Origin: Pseudomonas sp. SCA2728.1_7
Lineage (GTDB): Bacteria; Pseudomonadota; Gammaproteobacteria; Pseudomonadales; Pseudomonadaceae
Direction: 5' to 3'
DNA: 64,000 bases
Assembly (NCBI RefSeq): GCF_018138145.1
Contig: NZ_CP073104.1
Location: 2,790,001-2,854,000, forward strand
The notes under the pieces were generated by a model. That model was not told where the DNA came from and searched no databases. It saw only the letters and a list, made by a program, of their open reading frames with translations. The position numbers were made by a program, and so were the translations under genes. Shown piece by piece: positions 1-14,996 of this stretch (positions are counted from its first letter, which is position 1; each line of letters opens with the position of its first letter).

Positions 1-677
1 TCGCCGTAGCCCCTTAAGCCACTCCCGGCGTATACCACCGTCCCATCAGACGCAGCTAAAACAGGCTGTCCCAAATCCCCGGCGATATCAATTCCTTTAT
101 TCAAACTACCGTTTGAAGAGAATTTTCCAATCAGAATGCCATTAGATGGCCATCCCCAGCCGGTCGGGGCCGGGCCTGCCGGAGGCAGTGGAGCGGGTGC
201 TTGCTTGTTGGCGACGGACGGTGCAACGCCAGCAGAACCACCCGTAGAACCGGTGGTTGTGGTGGTCGTCGTGCCATTTGCCTGGCGCCGGATTACCGTA
301 GTTTTGCTCGACGAAGAAGGCGAAGAACTGCTGTTGCTCACCACCGCCGTCGGCGTAGAACCGGTGCGGCCATCGAAGCGAATCGTCTGACCCGGATGGA
401 TCGTGTACGGCGTAGGAATATTGTTCCGGGCCGCGAGGGCTTTGTAGTCCCAGCCGTAGCGAAACGCGATCGAAAACATCGTATCGCCCGGACGGACTAC
501 ATACTGTCCGGTCGTCACGGTAGGACGCTGGGCCACCGCATTGTTGCGATCGACCACCCGCACATTGCTCGATTTGGTGCTGGAGCAACCGACCAGCAAG
601 GTGCTCAAGACAAGGCCAGTCACCAGGCGCTGAAAGCTCGTGTTACCCATACGCTGCGCAATGACTGTGAGACTCAC
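1..677 (-). CDS. nlpD: NlpD: LysM/M23-family murein hydrolase activator lipoprotein (3' end cut by window edge)
   Basis: Outer-membrane lipoprotein that in gamma-proteobacteria activates the amidase AmiC during daughter-cell separation. The N-terminus carries a lipobox (LLVGC), then a LysM domain (VRPGDTMFSIAFRYGWDYKA), a Ser/Thr-rich linker, and the start of an M23 domain (GWGWPSNGILIGKF, KGIDIAG); the rest lies beyond base 1. I chose the GTG at 677 because AAAGGGAG sits just upstream. The in-frame ATG at 650 has no ribosome site, although it would shorten a slightly long signal peptide. It is last in the ispF-truD-surE-pcm-nlpD series. In Pseudomonas the main rpoS promoter is known to lie inside nlpD, so this part may also be regulatory DNA. 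Identity is firm; the start is moderately sure. Confidence 0.9.
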   Translation of the reverse strand, partial: MSLTVIAQRMGNTSFQRLVTGLVLSTLLVGCSSTKSSNVRVVDRNNAVAQRPTVTTGQYVVRPGDTMFSIAFRYGWDYKALAARNNIPTPYTIHPGQTIRFDGRTGSTPTAVVSNSSSSPSSSSKTTVIRRQANGTTTTTTTGSTGGSAGVAPSVANKQAPAPLPPAGPAPTGWGWPSNGILIGKFSSNGSLNKGIDIAGDLGQPVLAASDGTVVYAGSGLRGYG

Positions 678-889
678 CCGCCGCTCCCTTTGTGGTGGCT
701 GAAAAATGTGAAATGCCGGATGTCGGCATGAGGTGTCGCAAGTATAACGGGCCGGATCGGCTTTACCTTTAATGAAGCGAAATCGCTTCGCGCACACGTT
801 TGCCAGCTGACAATCTGCTGCGTTTAAACCATCGTCGCCGAAGTAAGACACAGGCGAACGAAAGGAATTCAGCACACGCAAACAAATGC

Positions 890-2303
<1,414 letters not shown>

Positions 2304-2316
<13 letters not shown>

Positions 2317-3362
2317 GGGCTGTCCGTCTGCCCCACCGGCACCAGATCAACGAGTTCGCGCACCAATACAGTGGCGAAGCATCCGGCCGGGAGGACGAAT
2401 TCCAGTTGCAGAATGTCAGGCTGGGGATAATGCCACGTCAACCCGCCAATGGGCAGCCGCAGGATGCGACGTTCGTGACTCATACCGGCGTTGATCAACC
2501 AATCGCGCAGATCCGCTTCATCGGCGGCAATCCCCTGCTCCAGTTCATGGACAACGCCTGCAGTCGGCGAGTCACCTTCGCCCCACTGCGGGCCGGTCGG
2601 ATGCAGGTCAAGAATCGCCAGACGCGGGTCGCTGCACTCGGCCTCACCGGCCGGGAAAAAACTGCGGCTGTCGGTAAAGGCCAGCAGATCGCCGACCTGG
2701 GCTTTTTGCCAGGTGCCATCGGCGACCCGTGCAGCGAGCACCTGATTGAACAGAAAACTGCGCGCGGTCGAGAGCAGGCGCGAACGCACATTACGTTGCT
2801 CAGGCAACGCTTTGCGCGCGGCCCACGCACGCGCATCAACGACGTTGCCGCCGTCATGGCCGAAACGCTGGGCGCCGAAATAATTGGGGATGCCTTGCTT
2901 GGCGATCAGTTGCAGACGCTGTTCAATCGCGTCTTTGTCGCCAGTGAACTGAGTCAGGCGCAAGGTGAAACCATTGGCCGAATGCGCGCCGCGTTGCAGC
3001 TTGCGTTTATGGCGAGTGGTCTTGAGAATCTTCAGCGTGTTGTTTTCCGCCGCCGACAGGTCCGGATCGGCCTTGCCCGGCAATTGCACGCTGAACCACT
3101 GGCGGGTCAGCGCCTGACGATCCTTGAGGCCGGCATAGCTCACCGTGCGCAACGGCACGCCGGCAGCCTTGGCGATACGCCGCGCAGCTTCTTCAGTGTT
3201 GAGGCCGCGTTTCTCGACCCAGATCCACAGGTGTTCACCGTCGCCGCTGAACGGGATATCGAGGACTTCATCGACCTGAAAATCTTCAGCGATGGCTTTC
3301 AGTACCGCACTGCCGAGGGGTTCGCCATAGGCGCGCGGGCCGAGCAATTGCAGTTCATTCAT
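2304..3362 (-). CDS. truD: tRNA pseudouridine(13) synthase TruD
   Basis: Forms pseudouridine at position 13 of tRNA-Glu. The catalytic Asp is at 81 within [14 protein letters not shown], the TruD signature. The N-terminus shows the family's [22 protein letters not shown] segment in broken form ([18 protein letters not shown]), and [14 protein letters not shown] is also typical. At 352 aa it is full length. The ATG overlaps the ispF stop as ATGA, and the 3' end overlaps surE, placing it in the middle of the operon. Confidence 0.96.
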
Positions 3363-3832
3363 GCGCGCAGCAACAAGGCAACGGAGTGCACGGCAATGCC
3401 TTCTTCGCGACCGACAAAGCCAAGCTTTTCGGTGGTGGTAGCTTTCACGTTCACTTGATCCAACTCAACTTGAAGATCCGCCGCGATCAGCGCGCGCATC
3501 GATTCGATATGCGGGGCCATTTTCGGTGCCTGGGCAACGATGGTGTTGTCGACGTTGCCGACTTTCCAGCCTTTGGCATGGATCAGCGCGACCACGTGCC
3601 GCAGCAGCGCACGGCTGTCGGCACCCTTGAATTGCGGGTCGGTGTCCGGGAAGTGTTTGCCGATATCACCCAGCGCCGCAGCGCCGAGCAAGGCATCGCT
3701 CAAGGCGTGCAGCAGGACGTCACCGTCGGAATGAGCGAGCAGCCCGAAGCTGTGTGCAATGCGCACGCCGCCCAGAGTAATGAAATCGCCTTCAGCGAAA
3801 CGGTGCACATCATAGCCGTGGCCAATACGCAT
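3359..3832 (-). CDS. ispF: 2-C-methyl-D-erythritol 2,4-cyclodiphosphate synthase
   Basis: Fifth enzyme of the MEP isoprenoid pathway; it cyclises CDP-ME 2-phosphate with loss of [13 protein letters not shown] provides zinc ligands D8 and H10, and H42 lies in [23 protein letters not shown] and [16 protein letters not shown] complete the family pattern over 157 aa. In many bacteria ispD and ispF are adjacent or fused, but here adhC, fghA and the LysR gene lie between them. The start codon directly abuts the T-run of the fghA terminator, so the only GG-rich ribosome-site candidate lies inside the terminator stem. See findings. Confidence 0.96.
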   Translation of the reverse strand: MRIGHGYDVHRFAEGDFITLGGVRIAHSFGLLAHSDGDVLLHALSDALLGAAALGDIGKHFPDTDPQFKGADSRALLRHVVALIHAKGWKVGNVDNTIVAQAPKMAPHIESMRALIAADLQVELDQVNVKATTTEKLGFVGREEGIAVHSVALLLRA

Positions 3833-3863
3833 AAAAAAAAACGCCCCGATTTTTGTCAGGGCG
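3833..3863 (-). terminator. Intrinsic terminator after fghA, touching the ispF start codon
   Basis: Read on the minus strand, CGCCCTGA, a 6-nt loop and TCGGGGCG form an 8-bp stem with one G-T pair, followed by a run of T residues. The T-run ends at the ATG of ispF. Confidence 0.85.
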
Positions 3864-3877
3864 TGATTCTACCTGCA

Positions 3878-4723
3878 TTAACCCTTGAGGGCGCGTGCAT
3901 GATGCTGCAAGTGGTCGTCTATAAAGCTTGAGATGAAGAAATAGCTGTGGTCGTAGCCCGGTTGCAGGCGCAACGTCAGCGGATGGCCCGCTTGTTTTAC
4001 CGCTTGTTGCAAGGCTTCGGGTTTGAGCTGGGTAGCGAGGAAGTCATCGCGATCGCCTTGATCGACCAGCAGCGGCAGTTTTTCATGCGCTTCGGCGATC
4101 AGTGCGCAGGCATCCCACTCTTTCCACTTCGAACGGTCTTCGCCCAAGTAACGGGAGAACGCCTTTTGCCCCCATGGGCAATCCATCGGGTTGTTGATCG
4201 GCGAGAACGCCGACACCGATTGATAGCGACCTGGGTTTCGCAGTGCGCAGACCAACGCACCGTGACCGCCCATGGAGTGGCCGCTGATGCTGCGTTTATC
4301 CGAAGCAGGGAAATGCGCTTCAACCAGTGAAGGCAATTCCTGCACGACATAGTCATGCATCCGATAGTGGCGCGACCAAGGTTCCTGCGTGGCATTCAGA
4401 TAAAACCCGGCGCCGAGACCGAAATCCCACGCACCATCCGGATCGCCCGGTACATCAGGGCCGCGCGGACTGGTGTCCGGCGCAACGATGATCAAACCCA
4501 GTTCGGCAGCCATGCGCATCGCGCCGGCCTTGTGCATGAAGTTCTCATCGGTGCAGGTCAGGCCCGACAACCAGTACAACACCGGCAGCTTGCCGCCCTG
4601 CTCCGCCTGCGGCGGCAGGTACACGGCAAACACCATGTCGCAGCCGAGCACATCAGAGCGATGGCGATAGCGCTTGTGCCAACCGCCGAAACTCTTCTGA
4701 CAGGAGATGTTTTCCAGACTCAT
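3878..4723 (-). CDS. fghA: S-formylglutathione hydrolase
   Basis: Esterase-D-type serine hydrolase that splits S-formylglutathione into formate and glutathione, the second step of glutathione-dependent formaldehyde oxidation. The nucleophile lies in [10 protein letters not shown] (Ser ~150), the acid in the VDQGDRDDF region (~224-227), and the catalytic His in GYDHSYFF (~259). The start at [14 protein letters not shown] gives 281 aa and has GGGAG upstream. A longer in-frame start at 4774 would add residues encoded in a repeat-like spacer and was rejected. It lies downstream of adhC and ends in a strong terminator, so adhC-fghA forms the detoxification unit. Confidence 0.94.
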   Translation of the reverse strand: MSLENISCQKSFGGWHKRYRHRSDVLGCDMVFAVYLPPQAEQGGKLPVLYWLSGLTCTDENFMHKAGAMRMAAELGLIIVAPDTSPRGPDVPGDPDGAWDFGLGAGFYLNATQEPWSRHYRMHDYVVQELPSLVEAHFPASDKRSISGHSMGGHGALVCALRNPGRYQSVSAFSPINNPMDCPWGQKAFSRYLGEDRSKWKEWDACALIAEAHEKLPLLVDQGDRDDFLATQLKPEALQQAVKQAGHPLTLRLQPGYDHSYFFISSFIDDHLQHHARALKG

Positions 4724-4735
4724 GGGGATTCTCCC

Positions 4736-4815
4736 AGCTGCAAGTGGCAAGCTTCGAGCGTCAAGAAAAGGCAAAAGCGCCTTTGCTTGCAGCTTGAAGC
4801 TTGTAACTTGGGGCT
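4736..4815. repeat. Large imperfect dyad (30-nt arms) between adhC and fghA
   Basis: The arms 4736-4765 and 4786-4815 are imperfect reverse complements sharing CAAGT..CAAGCTTC.AGC..CAAG. The 20-base spacer holds an inner AAAGGC/GCCTTT stem. The sequence is unlike the GAGCCTGCTCGC REP family. A half copy occurs at 44436-44460. Confidence 0.7.
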
Positions 4816-4819
4816 GCTT

Positions 4820-5993
<1,174 letters not shown>

Positions 5994-6049
5994 TACGATG
6001 AATAATCCAGACAAAAGCAAAACATTATTGCCACACAGGGATAATCCCG

Positions 6050-6946
6050 ATGTCCGAAAACCGCTGGGAAGGCATCGACGAATTCGTCGCCGTTGCTGAA
6101 TGCAGCCAGTTCACCGCCGCTGCCGAACGTCTTGGGGTTTCGTCCTCGCATATCAGTCGCCAAATCGTACGCCTGGAAGAACGGCTGCAGACGCGTCTGC
6201 TTTATCGCAGTACTCGGCGCGTAACGCTGACCGAAGCCGGTCAGACATTTCTTCAGCACTGCCAACGCTTGCAGGACGGTCGCGAAGAAGCCTTGCGTGC
6301 AGTCGGTGATCTGACCAGTGAACCGAAAGGCATGCTGCGCATGACCTGCGCCGTCGCCTACGGCGAGCGCTTTATCGTGCCGCTGGTCACGCGTTTCATG
6401 GGGCTGTATCCGCAGCTGCGCATCGATATCGAATTGAGCAATCGCCAGCTCGATCTGGTGCATGAAGGTCTGGATCTGGCGATTCGCCTGGGTCGCTTGC
6501 AGGATTCGCGGCTGGTTGCGACACGACTGGCGCCACGGCGAATGTTTCTCTGCGCTTCACCGTCCTACGTTGAGCGGTATGGTCGCCCACATAGTTTGTC
6601 GGAATTGAGTCGGCACAATTGCCTGATCGGTAGCTCGGACATCTGGCAGCTTGAGCAAAACGGGCGCGAGTTTTCCCAGCGCGTGCAGGGCAACTGGCGC
6701 TGCAACAGCGGGCAGGCGGTGCTGGATGCGGCGTTGCAGGGAGTGGGGTTGTGTCAGTTGCCGGATTATTACGTGCTGGAGCATCTGCACAGTGGTGCAC
6801 TGATTTCGTTGCTGGAGGCGCATCAGCCGCCGAATACGGCGGTGTGGGCGTTGTACCCGCAGCAGCGGCATTTGTCGCCGAAGGTGCGCAAGTTGGTGGA
6901 TTTTCTCAAGGAAGGGTTGGCTGAGCGGCCCGAATATCGGAGTTGA
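6050..6946 (+). CDS. gfnR: LysR-family regulator, GfnR-like
   Basis: A 298-residue LysR-type regulator. The N-terminal winged helix-turn-helix lies around residues 10-65 (FTAAAERLGVSSSHISRQI), and the C-terminal LysR substrate-binding domain covers about 93-290. It is divergent from adhC-fghA with 117 bp between. In P. aeruginosa the LysR gene at this place (PA3630) was named GfnR and activates the formaldehyde genes in response to formaldehyde or its precursors. I use that name by position and family. The gene converges on ispD across a REP pair. The family is certain; the target is inferred. Confidence 0.85.
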   Translation: MSENRWEGIDEFVAVAECSQFTAAAERLGVSSSHISRQIVRLEERLQTRLLYRSTRRVTLTEAGQTFLQHCQRLQDGREEALRAVGDLTSEPKGMLRMTCAVAYGERFIVPLVTRFMGLYPQLRIDIELSNRQLDLVHEGLDLAIRLGRLQDSRLVATRLAPRRMFLCASPSYVERYGRPHSLSELSRHNCLIGSSDIWQLEQNGREFSQRVQGNWRCNSGQAVLDAALQGVGLCQLPDYYVLEHLHSGALISLLEAHQPPNTAVWALYPQQRHLSPKVRKLVDFLKEGLAERPEYRS

Positions 6947-6972
6947 GCGATGGGTTGCCTGAACTATCGCTT

Positions 6973-7064
6973 TCGCGAGCAGGCTCGCTCCCACAGGGGA
7001 TTTTCAGTGGATGCGAAACGTGTGGCTGGCACAAATCAAATGTGGGAGCGAGCCTGCTCGCGAA
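6973..7064. repeat. Inverted REP pair (REPIN), A-type arms
   Basis: CGCGAGCAGGCTCGCTCCCA at ~6974-6993 faces its reverse complement, TGGGAGCGAGCCTGCTCGCG, at ~7042-7061, with about 45 bp between. It lies between convergent gfnR and ispD. Confidence 0.9.
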
Positions 7065-7089
7065 GGCAATCTGACAAGCACCACTGCAC

Positions 7090-7797
7090 TCAGCGGCGAT
7101 TCGCCCAACGCTGACGCAACCATTCGAGATCTTCAGGCCGGGTGACCTTGAGGTTATCCGCCCGCCCTTCAATCAGTCGCGGCGCCAGGCCAGCCCACTC
7201 CATCGCCGAAGCTTCGTCAGTAATCACCGCATCCGCCACCAGACTGTCCGCCAACGCCCGATGCAACGCACCGAGGCGGAACATCTGCGGCGTATAGGCT
7301 TGCCAGATCACACTACGATCCACGGTTTCCACAACGCGCCCATGCTTATCGACGCGCTTCAACGTGTCGCGCGCAGGGACGGCGAGCAAACCGCCGACCG
7401 GATCATCCGCCAGTTCATCGAGTAACTTGTCGAGATCTTCGCGACTCAGATTCGGCCGTGCCGCATCGTGCACCAGCACCCAATCCTCATCATCGGCACC
7501 CTGCGCATGCAAATGCAGCAAGGCATTGAGCACCGAACCGGAACGCTCGGCCCCGCCATCAACCCGCTGAATACGCGGATCGTTGACGCTCGCCAGGTTC
7601 GGCCAATAAGGATCATCAACAGCAAGACTGACCACCAGCCCTTTAAGGCTTGGGTGATCGAGGAAACAGCCGAGGCTGTGTTCGAGAATTGTGCGCCCGC
7701 CCAGTTGCAGGTATTGCTTGGGACGGTCCGCGGCCATTCGGGCACCGACGCCCGCGGCAGGAATCACGGCCCAGAAGGCCGGCAGGGAATTGATCAT
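7090..7797 (-). CDS. ispD: 2-C-methyl-D-erythritol 4-phosphate cytidylyltransferase
   Basis: Third enzyme of the MEP isoprenoid pathway, joining CTP and MEP to give CDP-ME. The nucleotide-binding motif IPAAGVGARMAADRPKQYL occupies about residues 12-30, with VHDAARP near 109. The 235-aa product is full length. The start overlaps the ftsB stop by 4 bp, so translation is probably coupled to ftsB. It ends against the REP pair, with no obvious hairpin terminator. Confidence 0.95.
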   Translation of the reverse strand: MINSLPAFWAVIPAAGVGARMAADRPKQYLQLGGRTILEHSLGCFLDHPSLKGLVVSLAVDDPYWPNLASVNDPRIQRVDGGAERSGSVLNALLHLHAQGADDEDWVLVHDAARPNLSREDLDKLLDELADDPVGGLLAVPARDTLKRVDKHGRVVETVDRSVIWQAYTPQMFRLGALHRALADSLVADAVITDEASAMEWAGLAPRLIEGRADNLKVTRPEDLEWLRQRWANRR

Positions 7798-8072
7798 TGG
7801 GCCAACTGGTAAAGGGTTTCGCCGTCCTTGACCATGCCCAGTTCGTGACGAGCCCGCTCTTCAACGGTCTCCATGCCCTTTTTCAACTCGCTGACTTCAG
7901 CGTCCATCACCCGGTTGCGCTCCAGCAAACCTTCGTTCTCGGCATGTTGATCAGCAATCTGCTGATTCAGCTCGGCGACCTGCGCCAAACTGCCATTGCC
8001 CACCCACAGGCGGTACTGCAGACCGGCCAGTAGCAAGAGCAAAACGAGAAACAACCAGTAAGGACTGCGCAT
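7794..8072 (-). CDS. ftsB: Cell division protein FtsB
   Basis: Small bitopic inner-membrane protein of the FtsQBL divisome subcomplex. The 92-residue product has a short cytoplasmic start (MRSPYW), one membrane span at about 5-21 (LFLVLLLLLAGLQYRLWV), then a heptad-like coiled coil at about 30-70 and a conserved ARHELGMVKDGETLYQ tail. It lies between eno and ispD, the usual gamma-proteobacterial order, and overlaps ispD. Confidence 0.93.
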   Translation of the reverse strand: MRSPYWLFLVLLLLLAGLQYRLWVGNGSLAQVAELNQQIADQHAENEGLLERNRVMDAEVSELKKGMETVEERARHELGMVKDGETLYQLAQ

Positions 8073-8130
8073 CGAATATCAGGTATCCAGTGAAAAAAGA
8101 CAGCCACGCCAAAACTTTGAAGCATCTGAT

Positions 8131-8162
8131 AGCACGAAGCCTGGAAGACCCAGGCTTGTGCT
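8131..8162 (-). terminator. Strong hairpin between eno and ftsB
   Basis: A 13-bp stem (AGCAC, bulge, AAGCCTGG against CCAGGCTTGTGCT) with a 5-nt loop lies 3' of eno. No T-run follows on the minus strand, so it may be a weak terminator or an mRNA-stabilising structure that still lets ftsB-ispD be read. Confidence 0.45.
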
Positions 8163-8243
8163 GTTAAGGCATCAGATTAGTGGCAAATCCATCGCTGTCA
8201 CGACTTTTTCGACACAATCCGGTGTCCTTCCATCGATTTGTAC

Positions 8244-9656
<1,413 letters not shown>

Positions 9657-9691
9657 ACAAATCGTGCGGTACTTTACCGGAGAATTGAGGT

Positions 9692-12195
<2,504 letters not shown>

Positions 12196-12448
12196 TTAAA
12201 GCGGTACGAGCCGCCGGGGAAAGCGAAGGAAGGCCGAAGCCCCCGATCACCTGCATTAATCACAGTGCACCTTTCAAAAAAACCGCCGCGTTGGGACAGA
12301 CCGGCAGGTGAAACACCGGTACGTTGCTCGCTACACATTTTTTGGAATCGCCCAGCAAAGACTGCTTGGTAATCGGCAACTCCTGCAATTCAGGCGAATC
12401 CACAGAAGTTGTATCAAGAAGGGAGCGTAGTCTACCGGAATGCTCCTT

Positions 12449-13777
12449 TCAGCTCAAACCTTGATCTTCGTCTGTTGGCTGCCAATGCAATTTCCAGCCG
12501 TCCAGCTCATTGCCATCAAGCCCCGGCAGGTTCGCCACCGCGAGCAATTCATCGTCGCGAAACAGCAGCGGCAATCTGCCACGGACGAAGCCCGGCACCG
12601 CGCGCTCATTGAGCAGGCGCTTGAGATCACGGTGACCGCGCCCCCCCAGATGCATGACCTCACCGCCCTGACGATAGGCAATGCGCAGCGGCACGGAAGG
12701 AGTCTGCCCGCTGAGCATGACACGTCCGTTATCGGCCAAGCGTAGCGCTGACGCCGGGCTCTGCCACTCGCACCCGATCACTGGTGAACGCAGCCAGTCA
12801 CCGCTGAGCCACCACACACGACCGGCGCTTCGGTGCAACTCACCGTCGGCCAGGCGCCAAACGGGCGAAGCGTCGTGGCCGGCTTCGCAGAGATCGGTCC
12901 AACCCGACCAATGGTCAGTGTCGGGCAAACGGGTCAGCGGTTCGAGCCAATGGCTGATTACATTTCGTTGACGCGCAGCAGACAGCGCAGCCAGCGGCGC
13001 CAGTTCCAGCGAAGGCAGCCCCAGCCATTCGAAATCATGCGCGGTGGCGGCGGTTGTCAGATCGATCTGCGCCAACTCATTAAGCAGTCCCTTGGCCTCA
13101 CGCAGATGCGCGGCGCTGCGGACCATGCTCGCCTGCGCTTGCGGCCAGCGCTCGGTCAGCAACGGCATGACCTGATGCCGCAGGTAATTGCGCGAAAACT
13201 GTCGATCCTGATTCGACGGGTCTTCAATCCAGCGCAATTGATGAGCCTGCGCATACGCCTCCAGTTCGGAACGAGAGACGTCCAGCAACGGGCGAATCAG
13301 CATGCCCTGCCCCACTGGCCGCTGTGCAGGTATCCCCGCCAATCCGCGCACACCGGCACCACGCATGAGTCGAAACAACAGCGTTTCCGCCTGATCATCG
13401 CGATGCTGACCTGTCAGCAACAGATCATTGGCTTGCGTCAGTGAACCGAACACGGCGTACCGCGCATCCCGCGCCGCTCGCTCCAGACTCGCACCCGGCT
13501 GCACCCTCACCCGCTCAATCAGCAACGGCACCCCCAGCGCATCACAGACAGACTGGCAGTGTTGTGGCCACGCATCAGCCGCAGCCTGAAGACCGTGATG
13601 GATATGAACAGCGCTTAACGGGGGGAGAGATTCGGTTTTTGCGAGATCGGCGAGCAGATGCAGCAGGACGGTGGAGTCGAGACCACCAGAGAAGGCAATG
13701 CGCCAATGAGCGGCATTGCGCCAAGGCTCAAGGTTGCGCAGAAGCCGGGAAGGCAAATCAATCATGGACTGACCCAT
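12449..13777 (-). CDS. tilS: tRNA(Ile)-lysidine synthase
   Basis: Changes C34 of the CAU-anticodon tRNA-Ile to lysidine, so that it reads AUA. The PP-loop SGGLDSTVLLHLL lies at residues 30-42, with LTGQHRDDQAETLL and a C-terminal TilS domain. The start is uncertain: MGQSMIDLPSRLL at 13777 (weak AAAGAG site) or the inner ATG at 13765. A longer in-frame start at 13846 was rejected because it translates part of a REP (TPLSRAGSLL). The gene lies between the accA-side REP pair and pyrG. Confidence 0.9.
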   Translation of the reverse strand: MGQSMIDLPSRLLRNLEPWRNAAHWRIAFSGGLDSTVLLHLLADLAKTESLPPLSAVHIHHGLQAAADAWPQHCQSVCDALGVPLLIERVRVQPGASLERAARDARYAVFGSLTQANDLLLTGQHRDDQAETLLFRLMRGAGVRGLAGIPAQRPVGQGMLIRPLLDVSRSELEAYAQAHQLRWIEDPSNQDRQFSRNYLRHQVMPLLTERWPQAQASMVRSAAHLREAKGLLNELAQIDLTTAATAHDFEWLGLPSLELAPLAALSAARQRNVISHWLEPLTRLPDTDHWSGWTDLCEAGHDASPVWRLADGELHRSAGRVWWLSGDWLRSPVIGCEWQSPASALRLADNGRVMLSGQTPSVPLRIAYRQGGEVMHLGGRGHRDLKRLLNERAVPGFVRGRLPLLFRDDELLAVANLPGLDGNELDGWKLHWQPTDEDQGLS

Positions 13778-13803
13778 ATCTAACTCTTTGCCCCAAAACA
13801 AAT

Positions 13804-13893
13804 GTAGGAGTGAGCCTGCTCGCGATAGCGGTGTGACAGCCAACACATTGGTTGAATGTTACGCCCTCATCGCGAGCAGGCTCACTCCTACAG
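13804..13893. repeat. Inverted REP pair, B-type arms
   Basis: GTAGGAGTGAGCCTGCTCGC at 13804 and its complement ending near 13893 form a convergent pair in the accA-tilS gap. Both arms carry the GTAGGAGTGAG variant. Confidence 0.9.
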
Positions 13894-13909
13894 AGGTATT
13901 GCGTTCGAC

Positions 13910-14857
13910 TTAGAGACCGTAGCTCATCAGTCGATCATAACGACGCTTCAACAGCGCTTCGTTATCGAACTTCTTCAGCATCGCCAGTTGCGAGCTCAGC
14001 TCGGCACGGATCGACGCAGCGGCGGCAGCCGGATCACGGTGCGCGCCGCCCAGAGGCTCGCCAATCACCTTGTCGACAATGCCCAGGCCTTTCAGACGCT
14101 CAGCGGTGATGCCCATCGCTTCAGCAGCATCCGGCGCCTTTTCAGCGGTTTTCCACAGAATCGAAGCGCAACCTTCGGGCGAGATCACCGCGTAGGTCGA
14201 GTATTGCAGCATGTTCAACTGATCGCAGACGCCGATCGCCAGTGCACCACCGGAACCACCCTCACCGATAACGGTGGCGATGATCGGGGTCTTCAGGCGC
14301 GACATCACGCGCAGGTTCCAGGCAATTGCTTCGCTCTGGTTGCGCTCTTCAGCGTCGATACCAGGGTAAGCACCCGGGGTGTCGATGAAGGTCAGGATCG
14401 GCATCTTGAAACGCTCGGCCATTTCCATCAAGCGGCAAGCCTTGCGGTAGCCTTCCGGACGCGGCATGCCGAAGTTGCGGCGCACCTTCTCACGGACTTC
14501 ACGGCCTTTCTGGTGACCGATGATCATCACCGGCTGATCTTCCAGACGGGCGATACCGCCAACGATTGCCGCGTCGTCAGAGAAGTGACGGTCGCCGTGC
14601 AGTTCGTCGAACTCGGTGAAGATGTGCTCGATATAGTCGAGGGTGTACGGGCGTTTCGGGTGACGCGCCAGGCGTGCGATCTGCCAGCTGGTCAGCTTGC
14701 CGAAGATGTCTTCGGTCAGCGTTTTGCTTTTGTCCTGCAGGCGGGAGATCTCATCGCCGATATTCAGCGAATTGTCATTACCGACCAAGCGCAACTCTTC
14801 GATCTTGGCTTGCAGGTCGGCGATCGGCTGTTCGAAATCTAGAAAATTCGGGTTCAT
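13910..14857 (-). CDS. accA: Acetyl-CoA carboxylase carboxyltransferase subunit alpha
   Basis: The alpha half of the carboxyltransferase that moves CO2 from biotin-BCCP to acetyl-CoA, the first step of fatty acid synthesis. The 315-residue product has the family start [25 protein letters not shown], the crotonase-fold loops [19 protein letters not shown] and [16 protein letters not shown], and the C-terminal [22 protein letters not shown] start nine codons upstream is less likely. It follows dnaE after 139 bp, the common gamma-proteobacterial order. Confidence 0.96.
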   Translation of the reverse strand: MNPNFLDFEQPIADLQAKIEELRLVGNDNSLNIGDEISRLQDKSKTLTEDIFGKLTSWQIARLARHPKRPYTLDYIEHIFTEFDELHGDRHFSDDAAIVGGIARLEDQPVMIIGHQKGREVREKVRRNFGMPRPEGYRKACRLMEMAERFKMPILTFIDTPGAYPGIDAEERNQSEAIAWNLRVMSRLKTPIIATVIGEGGSGGALAIGVCDQLNMLQYSTYAVISPEGCASILWKTAEKAPDAAEAMGITAERLKGLGIVDKVIGEPLGGAHRDPAAAAASIRAELSSQLAMLKKFDNEALLKRRYDRLMSYGL

Positions 14858-14996
14858 AGGCGTCCGTCTTGGGTCGTGTCCCAAATGAGCTTGGGCCGGC
14901 CGGTTGTCTATTCGCGCCCTACCTTAAGGGAGAGGCGCGCTGAGGTCGAGATTAAAAATTCAGGTTGCGGGCAAGCGCAATAATGGCACTCGCCGG

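Noticed and set aside
201..731. Plus-strand frames over nlpD
   Set aside because: They are Arg-rich, low-complexity translations opposite the Ser/Thr linker and LysM coding of nlpD.
13778..13846. N-terminal extension of TilS
   Set aside because: It translates a REP (TPLSRAGSLL) and lacks family similarity.
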